A DNA stretch of 64,000 bases from Cryptomeria japonica (lineage: Eukaryota; Streptophyta; Pinopsida; Cupressales; Cupressaceae). The position numbers and the translations under genes were made by a program. The DNA lies in assembly GCF_030272615.1 (NCBI RefSeq), contig NC_081410.1, forward strand, positions 128,889,640 to 128,953,639, in the 5' to 3' direction. Below are positions 10,997-23,299 of this stretch, piece by piece. The notes beneath the pieces were generated by a model. It was not told the origin of the DNA, searched no databases, and saw only the letters and a program-made list of their open reading frames with translations. Each line of letters starts with the position of its first letter. The first letter of the stretch is position 1.

Positions 10997-13900
10997 TTAT
11001 AGATAGGCTTTCTCCAAAAGCTCTAGATAAGTTTCCCAGCCGGATTTGAATGTGTCGGATATCGATACAAGTCCATTAAGCATATGAGCATGGGACTTTT
11101 TCTCCTTAATCTCTGCCGATGTGGGCTTGTCAACCATATCTATGCATTCCTTTTTATGTACACTCAAGGAGTCCAACCGGGGACTCACCAATCCTCTGAG
11201 CCCTTTAGCTCTCCTTATGATTTTGTCTCTTTCCCTTTCAAGAGCTGAAATTTGAGCTTCTAACAAGAAAATTTGCCCATCAATAGATGTAGTCAAATAA
11301 TTGGAACCATCAAAAGAATTGACTATACCTAAAATTTTATCCTGATAATCTTTAATACCTTTATCTATATCTACAGTTAGTAATCCAGTGTTACAACATA
11401 CTCTATATATATGTGTACATTGCCTTAAAGCATTATCAATTAACTTCAATTTGTCAATAATTTGTTCCTTCTCTAATTCAATCAATTGATCAAAAGTGGC
11501 TTTCTTATCTTGAGTGAATCTTTCCAAGCCCTATCAGTTAGATATTTGCTGTAGTGATTGAAAATCCTTAGAAATGTGCTCAATAATTATTTTGAGCTTG
11601 TTGGATGGGATTGCTCCTTTGTCAAACTGGCACTTCGGGACAAGTATGTGCAAAATTGGAATTGACTGATCAATTATTTCTTTTTCCATTGATCTTTCCT
11701 TTATCATATTCTAAGCAACCATCATCATGAGCTCAGTAGAACTCATCTCAGTTATGCTCTTATGCTCTACTTGAGAGGTGTCAATTGACAACAAAGATGT
11801 GCTGGCTACCGGTTCCTTGTCGGATTCCTCTCCCTTTTCCTCTGATGGTTTATTACCTTTAATAACATCCTCTTTTGCATCAGTGGCTTCCCCACTTTGT
11901 GCAATATTTGTTACTACTGGCTCCACATGAACTGTATCCTCAACCAGTACATTCTAATTTGGAGGACTATTGTCCTCAACGTCTATAACCTGTACATTCT
12001 ATGTATCAGTCGATCTATGTACATTATCTACTTTTGTCGGTATCTCCTCTTTGTCTTGTACATTTGATTCTGTTGGGGGCTCTACATCCAATTCCTTAGA
12101 ATGTTTCAAAATTGTGGATGAGGCATCCACTGCACATTTTCCTTTCCCTTTAGCCAGGATGTCAGTAGTGTTAGTCTTAGCTTTTGATGAAGAGAAGAAA
12201 CTAGGGTTGTCAACAAAGAATTGAACCCATGCCTTGTGAGTTTCAGTGATTATTTCATTAACCCTGCCTGCCATTTAAGGCTAATTATCCCATGCTGCTA
12301 CATAAAATTGTTTTGTCTACAACTTCAATGGTCATATCCAACTCATTTGGGATAATAGAACTACAAGTAGTTAATAACTCTTGAATTTTTATTGCTTATC
12401 CTCCCCCATAGCAGATAATCTCCTAGCATCTAGATTGTTATACAGTTGTGTCAGTATTTGCTTCTCAATTTCTAATAAAGCCTTCTTAAATATATCTAGG
12501 TATAAAAAGACTGCTTCCTCAATTTCTTTCTGCTCATCATCATCTAAGTACTCATAATAGTATTGTACATTTTTCAAAATTCCATCCTTGGTGATTTCAT
12601 CTATCAGTTCTGCACTAGCCTTGGGAGGGATTATAGATACATTATCGATTACAATAGCAAGGTCTATGTCTTCCTTCTTCTTTCTTCTGTCGGTATCGAA
12701 TGGTGCAGAAGGTGTAAGAGATTTTTCCTTTGGAGCTCTTTGCTTTGCAGGTTTGCTGGCCGGTACCTTGATTGTGACCTTCCTCGCCGGTTTCTTCGTT
12801 GCCTCCTCCTTAGACTCCTCACCTTTCTTCCTCAATACCGTCTTGAATGCTAGATGAATATAATCTTTAGTTCCAGAGTCTGATGGAATTGGCTCAATGA
12901 ATATTTCAGGATCTTTCCTCTTCATTCCCTTTGCCAGAACAACTTCCATTAAGGCCATGATGTCTTGGAATAATTTTTCAATAAATTTTCTTGCCTTACC
13001 TTGTTGTTTCTCCCTCTTCTTCCGATTGAATTCAATTTAAACCTCTTGCTTCTTTTTCTTTGCAGTACCAAAAGACTTTTCAGCTTCATCAAATGGAGCA
13101 TTAATCAACATTTTAGCATAAGCATCCAGAATCACTACATCAACCTCATACCCCATCTCCTCTATCCATATTTTCTAGGGTTTAACTACTTCCATTAAGG
13201 TTTCATCCTTTTTGACCATAAAGTAGATCTCGGTAGAGTGTTTGTCAGCAATATGTTTAGGAACCCTCTCTCTGGATTTCATTGCTTTCTGAAATGACTT
13301 GAAATAACCCCAAACCTTATCATCTCACTGGCTTCCTAAGCTAGCAATAGATTGCTTCAATTTTCTGCCTACCGGGATGTGAAATGCCCATTGTCTCTAT
13401 CCAAAACTGGGAGTTTCATTAAGGAAAAATAACATTAAGTAAACAATGAGATTCCCATACTGGAATATCCCCCTTTTCTCTCCTTTAATATTTCCAAGGT
13501 TAATGATCAACTCATTATTCATCCATCCACAAAGATCTATTTTCTCATTTTACCTCATAATTTTATGTGCAACATATATGCAGGAGCTAGAAATAGAATT
13601 GAGATAGTTTGATTGAGTTACCTTATACCCAATGATCATGCTACCAAATCTGATGTCTCGATCAGTGATGGTGCTGACCCTCATCGATTTTCGATCCGAA
13701 GTTGTGCCAGTGAGTTTGTTAACTTGATCATTTGAAATGTTTTTCTCTGGACGATGACCAATATGTGGCAAACTGATGATGGCCCTAATGGCCTCCTTTG
13801 AGATCTTATATGGCTTGCCCAACCAAATGAACTCTCCATGAACTCTACTCAGTACATATCGGATGATCTCATCTTCGAATTTAGGGATATTAAGAATTCG

Positions 13901-14201
13901 GTTAACCCTAGATCTTCAATGTGCTTATATTCGGGTTTGATCTTACCTGAGGCACCCATCAACTCATTCATGTACATATCTTGATGTCACTGGTACCCAG
14001 ATCCTCAATGTGGCAGTGAATATATGCTCTAATGTCTTCGACATAAACAACTCCTTCCAGAACACGTGAAAATGTACCAACCGAATCATCCAAGGTGTCA
14101 ATATGTGGGCATTGCTTGAAAATTGGCCTGGGATGATCCTTAACATTGACAATAGTTATATTTGCAATGAAATTAGGTGTAGAGGATGATCCAACTTCCA
14201 T
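10997..14201 (-). pseudogene. E2 ORF2: same unknown protein as E1 ORF2, broken
   Basis: It starts at the ATG at 14201 (MEVGSSSTPNFIANI) and ends at 10997. It matches E1 ORF2 along its length. The N-terminus has YVEDIRAYIHCHIEDLG, and then TITDRDIRFGSMIIGYKVTQSN (13680-13600). A basic middle follows (KGMKRKDPE, LRKKGEESKEEATKK, about 12940-12750). A short acidic block DDDEQKEIEEAV (about 12550) comes before the coiled-coil C-terminus (11527-10997, ending ELLEKAYL). Stops and frameshifts split it into at least six pieces. It cannot be identified with a known enzyme; the N-terminal block may be globular and the rest looks structural or nucleic-acid binding. Confidence 0.8.
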
Positions 14202-14589
14202 GATGAAAGATGATTGCGATAAATACCTGAGAAATGGTTGTCGATGAATAACCCTAGAGAATTCTTCCAAGTGCTGGTGGAATCGCGGATGAAGATTTCT
14301 GATCGCTCTGAATCACCTTAGACTCACTTTGTATCGCTCTAAATGCAAGGTGATAAAAAATGAAGTGGATTCAATATTTTAACCTTCGAAAAACCCTAAT
14401 TCGTCATTGATATGAATGTCTTCTGATGAAACATACTAGATCTCAGTCGGACATCTCCATGCAGGATAAACCTTTTCCAATGTCTAGAACTTCTTCCAGA
14501 TCTCCTTCCCAGGGCTTATGCAATGTTTTCATGAAGTTTTCCTACCCCTAAGGCATCTGCCTCAGTTACTGGATGAGCTTCTTATCGGT

Positions 14590-15523
14590 GCAGGAGCAAT
14601 CTTGTTGCATGCATGACATGTAACATTGTTCTTTTGAATTTCTTTGTTATAACTGGAATAATTGCTTGACCTGCACTGATTAGCCATATGTCCAAATTTT
14701 CCACATGCATGACATTTTACATTTATTCAACAATATTCTGTCTTATGATGATACTTATTGCATTTGGAACATAGACCAAGAGTAGAATTATAGTTCTGAT
14801 TTGTTCTATTTCTACATTTCCTAGCCATATGACCAAATTTATTACAAACAAAGCATCTACCATTGAATTTGTAAGCATTAAGTTGCCTTACCAATGTCTT
14901 CTGGTTTTGGTTGTTCTGATCTTAATTTGTAGTACCGGAGCTTTGACCTTGTTCAAATCCAAGTCCACTAGAATCTTCATTTTGTCTTTGGCTTTTCAAT
15001 AATTCATCAATGTTGAACTAACTTTGAATTTGTCCTTGCACTCATTTGTAATAGTCATATCATCTCTTAGGATTATCATCTGTCTTCCAAGTTCTTGTTA
15101 ATTGCTTTGGGATTGCACTAATTTTGTTCTCAACACATCATTTTCATGAGCCAACCAGATGCATTCTTTAGATCTATCTTTCAGAGATCTCCCAAGGTTT
15201 TCTTCATTCATCTTTCGGTCTTCAATATCCTTTGACATCCTCATACTTAGGGCTTGCATCTCATTCCTCATGACAACATTCTCTCGACTCAGCTTCTAAT
15301 ATTTTTCATTAAGGGCAACTTTCTCTTTATTATCCTAATTTTGCAGAAGTTCCTTCATCCTAGCTTGAACCGATGACAGCCTCTCCCGTAGGATAAGAAT
15401 GAATTCCTTTGCAGAATTTAATTCATCTTGTAAATTCAATTTCATCATCCTTTCTGCATCATATTCTTCAAGTGCTACCTCAAGTTGCTTCTCCATACTC
15501 ATTTCCATGGATTCTGGATTTAG
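14590..15523 (-). pseudogene. E2 ORF1: coiled-coil/zinc-knuckle gag-like protein, broken
   Basis: The N-terminal coiled coil MEMSMEKQLEVALEEYDAE reads from about 15510. Further Glu/Lys-rich heptads lie near 15300-15000, and zinc-knuckle remnants (CNKFGHMARKC-like) lie around 14870-14620. It is shorter and more damaged than the E1 copy: the last knuckle is truncated near 14600 and joins sequence that in E1 lies further downstream, so about 300 bp of the tail were deleted. Confidence 0.72.
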
Positions 15524-15562
15524 GATCTCCCTTAAGCTGTTAGACTTCCTCCAAGTCACAAG

Positions 15563-15574
15563 GCTCTAATACAA
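15563..15574 (-). promoter_or_regulatory. E2 primer binding site, mutated
   Basis: The minus strand reads TTGTATTAGAGC where E1 has TGGTATCAGAGC. Both mismatches are of the C/T or G/T type at an otherwise invariant site. Confidence 0.75.
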
Positions 15575-15576
15575 AT

Positions 15577-16534
15577 TTTTGGAATCCAAGAACACTAAGA
15601 GGGGGTGAATCAATGTTCTACTGGAAAGTTCAATTTTAACCTTATTATAACATGCATTCACCAACCCGCAAATCGATGCATATATAATTAAAAGAAGTAA
15701 AGCAATGAATGAACCAATCACATAAATGAACACTATAAAACAAGTAATCTATATGTGGAAAACCTAAAAGAGGAAAAACCACGGTGGGATTTGTGACCCA
15801 CAGTATGAATCCACTAGCCATATGAAAAGATATTACATAATATGGGGGCCTGCACATGCAGGAAGGCTTATCGCCTAGAGAACATTGCTCAACACAAAGG
15901 AGTCTCACTAACTACAGTCACTTTGAATAATGAAATATAAAATTGAACTCATTAAATGCATCTGCTATGCCTAATCGAGTTCTGGTTCAAGCTCTAATTA
16001 TTTTGGTTCTAAAACCTTAAACCCTTACTGGAATAACCTTTGCTCTATGAGGGCATCCAAAATAATCTACACATCATTACAAAATATTGATCTCATACAC
16101 AAATGACCTCATATACATAATATTCGCATTATAGATCTAATCTAACAACATCATCATTACTATCATAACTCAAAATGATCTAACAACTGACCTATATACC
16201 CTTACAGTCCTTCATGACTCATGTCGGCTTACATAGATAATACAAAAATGATTATACATGTTGGATCATTACATATATACATAAATAAAAATATAATTTG
16301 TCGATTGACGGATCTCCCAATGATGTTGGTCTCCTATACCGGTACCCTGATTGTCGGTTATTATCCTTGCTTGATATACAAATCATGTCGGCCTTCAATG
16401 CTGGTACCCATAGAATACTTCCTACCGGTGAAGATACCTGTTGGTGCCGGTGAAGTACCAAACCAATGAAGCTGGATTATGTTGCCATCAATGACAACAT
16501 ATGAAACCAATCAAATGAGTGTCAATTGCCAACA
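15577..16534 (-). repeat. E2 5' LTR
   Basis: This is 958 bp, paired with 9758-10740. The plus-strand left end is mutated to TTTTGGAATCC and the right end is GCCAACA. Confidence 0.9.
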
Positions 16535-16991
16535 ATATGTACACTGATCACCAAGCCATGGTGGAATGTTGATTGTAGAGTTGTTTGGACAATTAAGGAT
16601 AATGACTACTCTAAGTGTGTCCAAAAGCTATATTTTGTTAAGGCTTCTTGTTGATGTGGATAAGATGTTGATGGCTAGGATGACCATATGAGATGGATAC
16701 AAGTATGGACATGCATGGATGAGCACAAGTGTGCTTAATAGATGGAGAAACTAATCTAAGATAGGTAGCAGATGTTTCCAAGTTTTCACCACTTGTGTTT
16801 ATTGCAGTTTTTTTTTCTGGTTTTTCTTTTCTTTTTGTGTTACAAGGCACCTATTTTCTAGGTTTTCATCATAGTGATGATTTTTTGCTTTCTTTTTTTT
16901 TGGATTTTGTTGATTTTTTGCTTTTTTGGATTTTGTTGATTTTTTGCTTTTTTGGATTTTGCTGATTTTGCAGATTTTGCAGAAAGGCTTA
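16535..16991. other. Interval between E2 and S2, probable 3' region of G1
   Basis: No gene is present. The last 180 bp are T-rich. The order 'TTTTCATCATAGTGATGA' then T-runs resembles the stretch just downstream of the G2 integrase (35700-35810), so this is probably the 3' untranslated region of G1 (inference). Confidence 0.5.
16896..16980. repeat. T-rich short tandem repeat
   Basis: About three copies of a 26-bp unit reading GGATTTTGTTGATTTTTTGC lie head to tail. Confidence 0.75.
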
Positions 16992-18061
16992 TGTTAGGTC
17001 CCAGAGGCAACTGAGAGGGAGGGGGGAGGGTGAATCAATTGTCTAATAAATGCTAACCAAAACTAACTTAACCAAACTTAATGCTTAATGCTGGTAAACC
17101 AAACTTTAATGCCGGTAGATAGTTTAATAGTTAATTACAGTACCGGTAAAGTTTAATGCATGAAATAGAAAGACAAACAACATACACAACACATGACACA
17201 GTTATTTGTACATGGAAACCCTATAAGGGAAAAAGCCATGATGGGAAACCTTACCCACAATCATATGATACTACTGCAGATAGTATGTGTGTACAATATG
17301 GAGTCTGCACATGCAGAAAGGACAACTGCCTAGAGCTCACTGCTCAATCACAAAATGGGAGTCACACTGACTACAATTGGATGGTTAAATCCAATGATAA
17401 TGTACTGCCTAAATTAGCAGCTTCATATGCTGGATTCAGTACTAGTTAATCTTTGATTTGATTTCTTCAAACCTTCCTTCAATATTGAATGATGTCTGTG
17501 TCTATAGCTCTTCTTATATTCGCATATACCGAATATTACAACCTTATAAACCTTTTTCGCAATCCTATATCAATCTCATAAATGTGATTTTACATTTATA
17601 CCATAATCTAAGATCAAATGTGTAGGTCGTCTCACTAAAACATATTACAATAAAATCAATTACAAATGAATCAATATGCGATGCATGATGTCGGCTCAAT
17701 GCATTTACAATAATAATAAATCATCTTCATGACGTGTCGTGTTGATCTAGAATAGATATGCTTGTTGGTCCATAACCTAGACCTATTTGCCGATAACAAC
17801 AAATATGCAAACCCGATTATACCAATGAATAAATCACCAAAACAAAGTGTCCAAACAATGTCTATGACATAACCAAGTAATCTCCAAGTCATTTCAAGTG
17901 CCGGTGAACAAGATAACCTATCGGTGAACCAGATACCAATGATTGTGCATAAGTCACTGATCATGCCAGTGAACATAACCAAAGATCTCCAAGTGTTGAT
18001 AAGTGTTGACAAGTGTTGACATCAATGACAAAACCATATCAACATATCCAAAATACCAACA
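16992..18061 (-). mobile_element. S2: solo LTR next to the G1 integrase
   Basis: This 1070-bp unit starts TGTTAGGTCCCAGAGG and ends TACCAACA on the plus strand. The flanks GCTTA (16987-16991) and TCTTA (18062-18066) agree at four of five bases. On the minus strand it starts TGTTGGTATTTTGG and ends with a C-rich run before CTCAGTTGCCTCTGGGACC, the same architecture as the E1/E2/E3 LTRs. There is no primer site or internal part, so it is a solo LTR. It separates the integrase remnant of G1 from its 3' flank. Confidence 0.82.
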
Positions 18062-18111
18062 TCTTATGCATAAAATGTTTTGAGATGTTGGGCGTTGATT
18101 GTTTCTTCAAG

Positions 18112-18960
18112 CATGTATCCACCGACATCATTTGGATGTGCCAGTCTCCACCAACATCATTTACTATTTTCTTTAGGATTTTCAATAATGTCTTGTTTGT
18201 TTCTTTTTCCTGTCCATTCCCTTGAGGGTAGTAGATGGTGGAAAAGTGTGTGATATGGACTTTCTGACACAACTCTGCAACATCCCTATTTTTAAATTGC
18301 TTCCCATTGTTTGTCACAATGGCCATGTGGATCCCATATTTGTAAATGATGTAGTTCAAGATAAACATGGATATTTGTTTACCTGTTGTTGTGTTGAGAG
18401 GTATAGCCTCGACCCATTTGGTAAAATACTCTATTATTGTGATGATGAACTTATGTCCATTTGAAGAAGATGGGTGTATCTCCCCCACAAGATCTAGTCC
18501 CCACAGGAAAAAGGGCCATGGAGTGGTAAGAGGTTGAAATTATTTAGCGGGTGCATGTAGTAGGTTCCCATGGATTTGGCATTGCTTGACAAATTGGAAG
18601 GAATATTTTTCCATTGTGGGCCGGTAATACCCAATTCATACGAGTTTATTTGCCAAGGCTAGACCATTTGAATGAGCCCCAAAAATTCATTCATGGACTT
18701 CTCATAAAGCCTTTTCAGATTCATCATGCTTTAGACATCTAAGTAAAGTACCATCAAGACCCCTTCGATAAAGGTTATCAACGATAAGGGTATAGCGAGA
18801 AGTTTGCCAAATAAAGTTGTGTTTTTTATTTCTTGATAGGCTTGGGGTAAGCATGTTCTCATTAAGGTAGGTATAGATAAGTCCATAGTGAGGTGAGTTA
18901 GGACCCTTGATTCAATATATGATGTAGGGATTAGGATTATCATGTGCGGGAGATGGTAAG
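18112..18960 (-). pseudogene. G1 integrase remnant with replaced catalytic residues
   Basis: A zinc-binding part (EVHE...FGAHSNG, about 18700-18650, with stops) is followed by the core. The first catalytic Asp is kept in WGLDLVGEIHP (about 18500). The second, expected in VTDNG, is Asn (VTNNG, codon 18309-18311). The third, expected in GNGQAEA, is Lys (GNGQEKE, codon 18204-18206). Strand transfer should therefore be impossible. Similarity to the family stops after DWHIQ near 18135. The following sequence repeats ATGATGT-GGTGGA, which suggests a rearrangement at a short homology. The GPY-type C-terminal domain seen in G2 is absent. Confidence 0.85.
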
Positions 18961-19009
18961 CCTTCCACTAGGAACTCATAACGAGCTTTCTATTTAGGTG
19001 CTTGTAGTA

Positions 19010-19420
19010 ATGAGGCAAGCTGGCCATAGCATTTGCTGACTTGTTTTGTTCTCTTGGTATTTGTGTAAACTATAGAAACTGGAAGTTTCTCTTTAGCTCA
19101 TCCACCATTGCTTTATATGGCAACAAATTTTCATTCTTTATTTGATAATCATTGTTTGTTTGGCAAATTACGAGCTGTGAGTCTCCATAGATATATAGGT
19201 CCTTGATTTTTAATTATGATGCCATCTTTAAGCCATTTACTAGTGCTTCATACTCTGAAATATTGTTTGTACATGGAAACATTAGTTTGTAGGCCTTTGG
19301 ATAGTATAGCCATTAGGCATGACAAATAGAATTCTTGTCTCGATCCCTGTTAAGTATAGGAGCCATCAAAATAGAGTTGCCATATTGATTGTTTAGTATG
19401 TAGGATAGATGCATCTAGAA
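19010..19420 (-). pseudogene. G1 second (archaeal-type) RNase H remnant
   Basis: The start WQLYFDGSYT (about 19390) matches the G2 domain at 37600. The next codon is TAA where G2 has CAA. Downstream the frame is broken several times, so only the first motif and scattered matches remain. The extra RNase H between the classical RNase H and integrase marks Tat-type elements. Confidence 0.7.
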
Positions 19421-19529
19421 AATTCAATGTGCATTGGTTGTTCATCTTATAGAGGTGCTTTTGTGAGCTGGTTGGCTATAACCTATCCTTTTATGGCTTT
19501 TCTATCCATATATTATATGTCAAATTCAC

Positions 19530-19995
19530 TCAAGATCATAACCCATTTGGCAAGTCATCTTGTCAATACTGCTTTGCTGAGGAGATATTTTAGTGGATCT
19601 ATTTTTGTTATGAGCTTGGTTGAATGACTGAGCATGTAATGTCTTAGTTTTTGTGATGCAAAGACAACTGCTAGGCATGCCTTTTCTATCGATGTGTAGT
19701 CCAACTCGTAGCTGACCAATGTCCTGCTGAGGTAATATATTGCTCATTGTCTCCCATGTTGATCTTGTTGTGCTAACAAAGATCCTAAAGATATGTTTGT
19801 TACTGAGATATAGAGTAATAGTAGCTTTTCTCTGATAGGTGACATTAAGATTGGTGGATTTGCCAAGTACTGTTTGATCTCATTAAAAAAATTTGCACAT
19901 ACGTCATCACATTGATATTGTATATTTTTGTGCAATAACTTGGTGAATGGGTGACTCCTATCGACAAGTTGTGAAACAAATATCTTTATAGACTA
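19530..19995 (-). pseudogene. G1 RNase H remnant
   Basis: The readable parts are YISVTNISLGSLLAQQDQHG, then YYLSRTLVSYELDYTSIEKACLA-type sequence, then KLITKIDPLKYLLSK. These are co-linear with G2 37989-37663. A TAG stop at 19993-19995 lies at the same codon as one of the G2 TAG stops (38188-38190). Confidence 0.75.
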
Positions 19996-20029
19996 CAACC
20001 TTCCTTTTAATGACCTTAACTGACTAAGA

Positions 20030-20888
20030 TTCTTTGGTGGTGGCATTTCCATTATAGTTTGAACCTATTTTGGATCCACTTCAATTCCCTTTTTTGAAAC
20101 TATGTATCATAGCAACTTTCCCAATGTTACACCGAATGCACACTTCTTAGGATTGAGATGAAGGTTAAACTTCTCCAATCTTGTGAAAATATGATCTAGT
20201 ATGGGCAAGTGATCTTTCCTTTTTAGAGACTTTCCTAGGACATCATCCACATGATACTCAATTGTGATATGCATCATATCATGAAAGATAGTTGACATTG
20301 CTCTTTGATAAGTAGCCCCAACATTTTTAAGTCCAAATGGAATGACGTTCTAGTAGAAGGTACCCCAAGGGCATGTAAAATTTGTCTTATCTTGATCTTC
20401 AAGAATTATTTTTATCTAATTGTATCCTGAGAAACCATTCATCAAGGAAAACATTTCATGCCCTGTTGTCTGATCTACTATCATGTCTATATCTAGTAAA
20501 GGCAAATCCTCTTTCGGGAAAGCCTTGTTCAAGTTTCTAAAGTCAGTACATATGCAGATGGTCTTGTCATGCTTTGATATTGGCACAATATTGGAGATCC
20601 ATCAAGCAACTTCTTCAACTCAGCTTTCACTTGTTATGCAATGTGGGGGTGCATTTTCCTCAATTTTTTCTTAACTGGTTTTACACCTGGTGCTATGGAT
20701 AATTGATGCATGATGAGGTATGGATCTAATCTAGGAATGTTTGCGTAGGACCAAGCAAATTTGATTTGCTTCTCTTTGAAGAACTTGGTATGATCTTGAT
20801 TCTCTTGCTCAAATAGAGATGCAGCCAAATGAACAAGCCTTGGAGTTTGTTTCATTCTCACATTGACTGGTATTATTGGTTCAATCAA
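20030..20888 (-). pseudogene. G1 reverse transcriptase remnant
   Basis: The N-terminal lead-in FAWSYANIPRLDP and KPVKKKLRKMHPHIA is readable (20888-20634), then the finger/palm part is frameshifted. The palm motif reads HVDDVLGKS (about 20240), with the two catalytic Asp kept and the usual Tyr changed to His. The thumb motif LNPKKCAFGVTLGKLL ends the readable part. RT would copy element RNA into DNA; this copy cannot make a whole enzyme. Confidence 0.8.
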
Positions 20889-21424
20889 GAATGATGACCT
20901 TTCCTAATAGTGTTTGGGGAGAGTATCAAGTCTCTCATCCTTGGGTTCCAGTAAGAAGTTTTCACAGTCGGATAACCCTTTCTTTTTAACTTTTTATGAT
21001 CTAATGCTTTGATTAGATGGTTTTCATCGTTAGATCTTTCTTTTAATTCATTTATTACAATTTTGCAACTGAAAGACTTGATACTCCCCTGAGTTGGAGC
21101 TGCAGTATCAAGTTCCTTGGTAGAAGATACCATAGGTTCAATTGCATTAAGGTATGTTGCAATGGCAGTGTCATTGGGAAAAATTTTAAGTTCCGCACGC
21201 TCCATTTGGTCCCAATCAATAAGTTTGGCATGTCTTAAGGGAAATGGATCATTGGGGTCAATAGAAGTGAAAGTCCTAACATCGATATTATCGTCAAAGG
21301 TAGGAATAAAGAGGTCAATGACATCACTCTCCTCAAAATTGTCTACAATGTTATGAATATTATAGTCTTCAGTAGAGTCATCATCGAAAGTTTGCGATTC
21401 GGATTCAAAAGGTATTGGCCTCAA
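20885..21424 (-). pseudogene. G1 linker between protease/G-patch and RT
   Basis: This is a readable 179-residue stretch rich in Asp, Glu and Ser (ESQTFDDDSTEDYNIHNIVD), with LIDWDQMERAELKIF near its middle. G2 has the same position filled by LIDWGQQDRPTLDIY (about 39420). It has no catalytic motif. It is an acidic connector typical of these polyproteins and is conserved only in the short LIDW block. Confidence 0.7.
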
Positions 21425-21712
21425 ACTTTGTCCCTCATCAAATGTAGGTGCATAGGTATGAACTACATCAATCTCAATGTCATCCTAGGACCAATCAGAA
21501 GGTGATGGTGAATCCCATTCCCATTCATTTGAATCAGATCCACTGTATTCTTACAACCTTTGAATTTGATCATATATGTTGGGAATGAGTACTCTTGGTG
21601 CAACTGCTAGAGTAGTTTCCTTTGTTGTTTCCGATGTGATCACCTCTTCTATTGTGATTTATGAAATGAACTCCATTAGTGCTTCTGATGGTATAAATTC
21701 TTCTAAGTTATT

Positions 21713-21901
21713 TTATGAATCAACATCTTCTAATGATGGGAGTATTGCCTCTCTTGTTGATGGTGAACTTTCATTTAATTGTTCTATGAACCCTAGTCCG
21801 ACCTTGTCCTTAGAACTCCTAAAAGAGGGTAGGATTTGTTCCACCATACCTTCCTCTCTTTTTCCTATAGGTATGTTTCCTTTGTATCCCATTTTTTGCA
21901 T
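21713..21901 (-). pseudogene. G1 G-patch-like motif
   Basis: QKMGYKGNIPIGKREEG, followed 20 residues on by GLGF, follows the G-patch spacing (MG(W/Y)..G.G.G....G). The central Gly-Leu-Gly is degraded to IPIG. In G2 the same motif is better preserved (47806-47680). Confidence 0.7.
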
Positions 21902-22456
21902 AATGAGAAAGCCCTTCCCATATTGTTATGTGGGAATTTGGATATTTTCAATTGTTGTTCTAGTTTCTTCTTCATCCTTGTAAAATCACTTTAGAGTGTC
22001 ATTGTCTTCATCTTCTTCTGATAATGTTGTTGGTGCTCTAATAAATGTACCATTATAAATCATGTGAGGTTTTGATACTTGTTGTCGTGATGCAGATGGT
22101 CTTCCATATGATTTAGGTGAGAGTGATAATTGTGCCAAATCCAATGAGTGTTCAATAGAATACTCCCCTACCCCTTTGTCTTTAAATTTGAGCTTCTTCT
22201 CATAATCGGCCAACATAGTTGCCATATGACCATCCATGTTAGAAGCACTAGATGTAGAAGTCTCTTGTGCATTTTCTTGATTAGGTGTACTTTCTTGATG
22301 TGACACGCTTTATTGATTTGATGGAGCAGTTTCAGGAGCCTCCCTATTGTGTGGAACAATAACATCCATCACGGGTTTGAGTGAGTTGCAATGTGGAAAT
22401 GGATTTGGATCCCCTGGGCTAACAACCTCTTTCCCATCACAAGGAAATTTCAGGCA

Positions 22457-22760
22457 CTAATGGTAAGTAGATGGCACTACTTGAATCTCATGTATCCATG
22501 GCCTACCCAAAAGTATATTATATGACAAATTCAAGTCCAAGACTTGGCAAACTATGCTCTTTTGTACATGTCCCACTTTGATATGTAGTAACACCAACCC
22601 TTTCGAGGATCTTTCTGTATCAGTGTAAGATTTTATGATGATCTTTCTCCTTGGGTCCATAGCATCTTTTGAATATCCTAATGCTTTTACTAAGTTCAAA
22701 GTACAAATATTTAGGTTGGCCCCTCCATCTATCAAGACACTTTTGACACGATTTTAATGG
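22457..22760 (-). pseudogene. G1 aspartic protease remnant
   Basis: VLIDGGANLNICTL (about 22740) is a retropepsin active site of D-G-G form. It is followed by KALGYSKDAMDPRRKIIIKSY and ends with the flap-distal ILLGRPWIHEIQVVPSTYH. The role is cleavage of the polyprotein. The neighbouring frames are broken, so it is a pseudogene although this 92-residue block reads through. Confidence 0.82.
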
Positions 22761-23299
22761 ATCATGACCTCAATGTGAAGAGGGAGATTACGAAGGTGTT
22801 TTAAAGACATGTAATCCTCTTCTGAAAAGGATAAATAGTGAGGGGAAATTAGGTGCCCCACCATGGCTTGGAATTGTGCTGCATCAAAATTATTCGGTAC
22901 CGTTCTTTCGACTGGGGCCTTCTCCAAAATATCCTTGTGAGTAGGAGAGAGCTTTAGAAACTCTAATATAGATATTTACACCAAAATCGTTTGATGTTGG
23001 TCTATGATATTGTATTGAGGAGTGGATGATGTTGATGGAGAGACTCCTTTTAAATTTACCTTAGCCTGGCTTCTTTTGATTGCGTTAGTGGATTCATTTT
23101 ATCCTTTCCCTTTTATGATGACGACGTTAACTTGTGACTCATATGATTCAAGGTTATTAATTGTGTTATCATAAGCATGGGTATGGTTCACATGCTTGCC
23201 TTTGTCATCTTTGAATGATTCACCCTTTTCATAATTGGGAAGAGGGGTGCATAATGCTGCGTGTTGATCATTAGACCTATGTCCATTCACAGTTATGAC

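Larger units (their letters stand above)
9758..16534 (-). mobile_element. E2: full-length non-autonomous LTR retrotransposon, same family as E1
   Basis: It has the same structure as E1 without the S1 insertion (6777 bp). The LTRs are 9758-10740 and 15577-16534. The flanks ATATA (9753-9757) and ATATG (16535-16539) agree at four of five bases, as expected for an aged target-site duplication. The polypurine tract is at 10741-10751. The primer site is mutated (15563-15574, TTGTATTAGAGC on the minus strand) and the adjoining LTR starts TTTTGG instead of TGTTGG. ORF1 and ORF2 remnants are co-linear with E1. No pol gene is present. The mutations at the primer site suggest this copy can no longer be reverse transcribed. 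Confidence 0.92.

Noticed and set aside
17671-18012. 113-residue minus frame
   Set aside because: It lies wholly within solo LTR S2 and has no domain.
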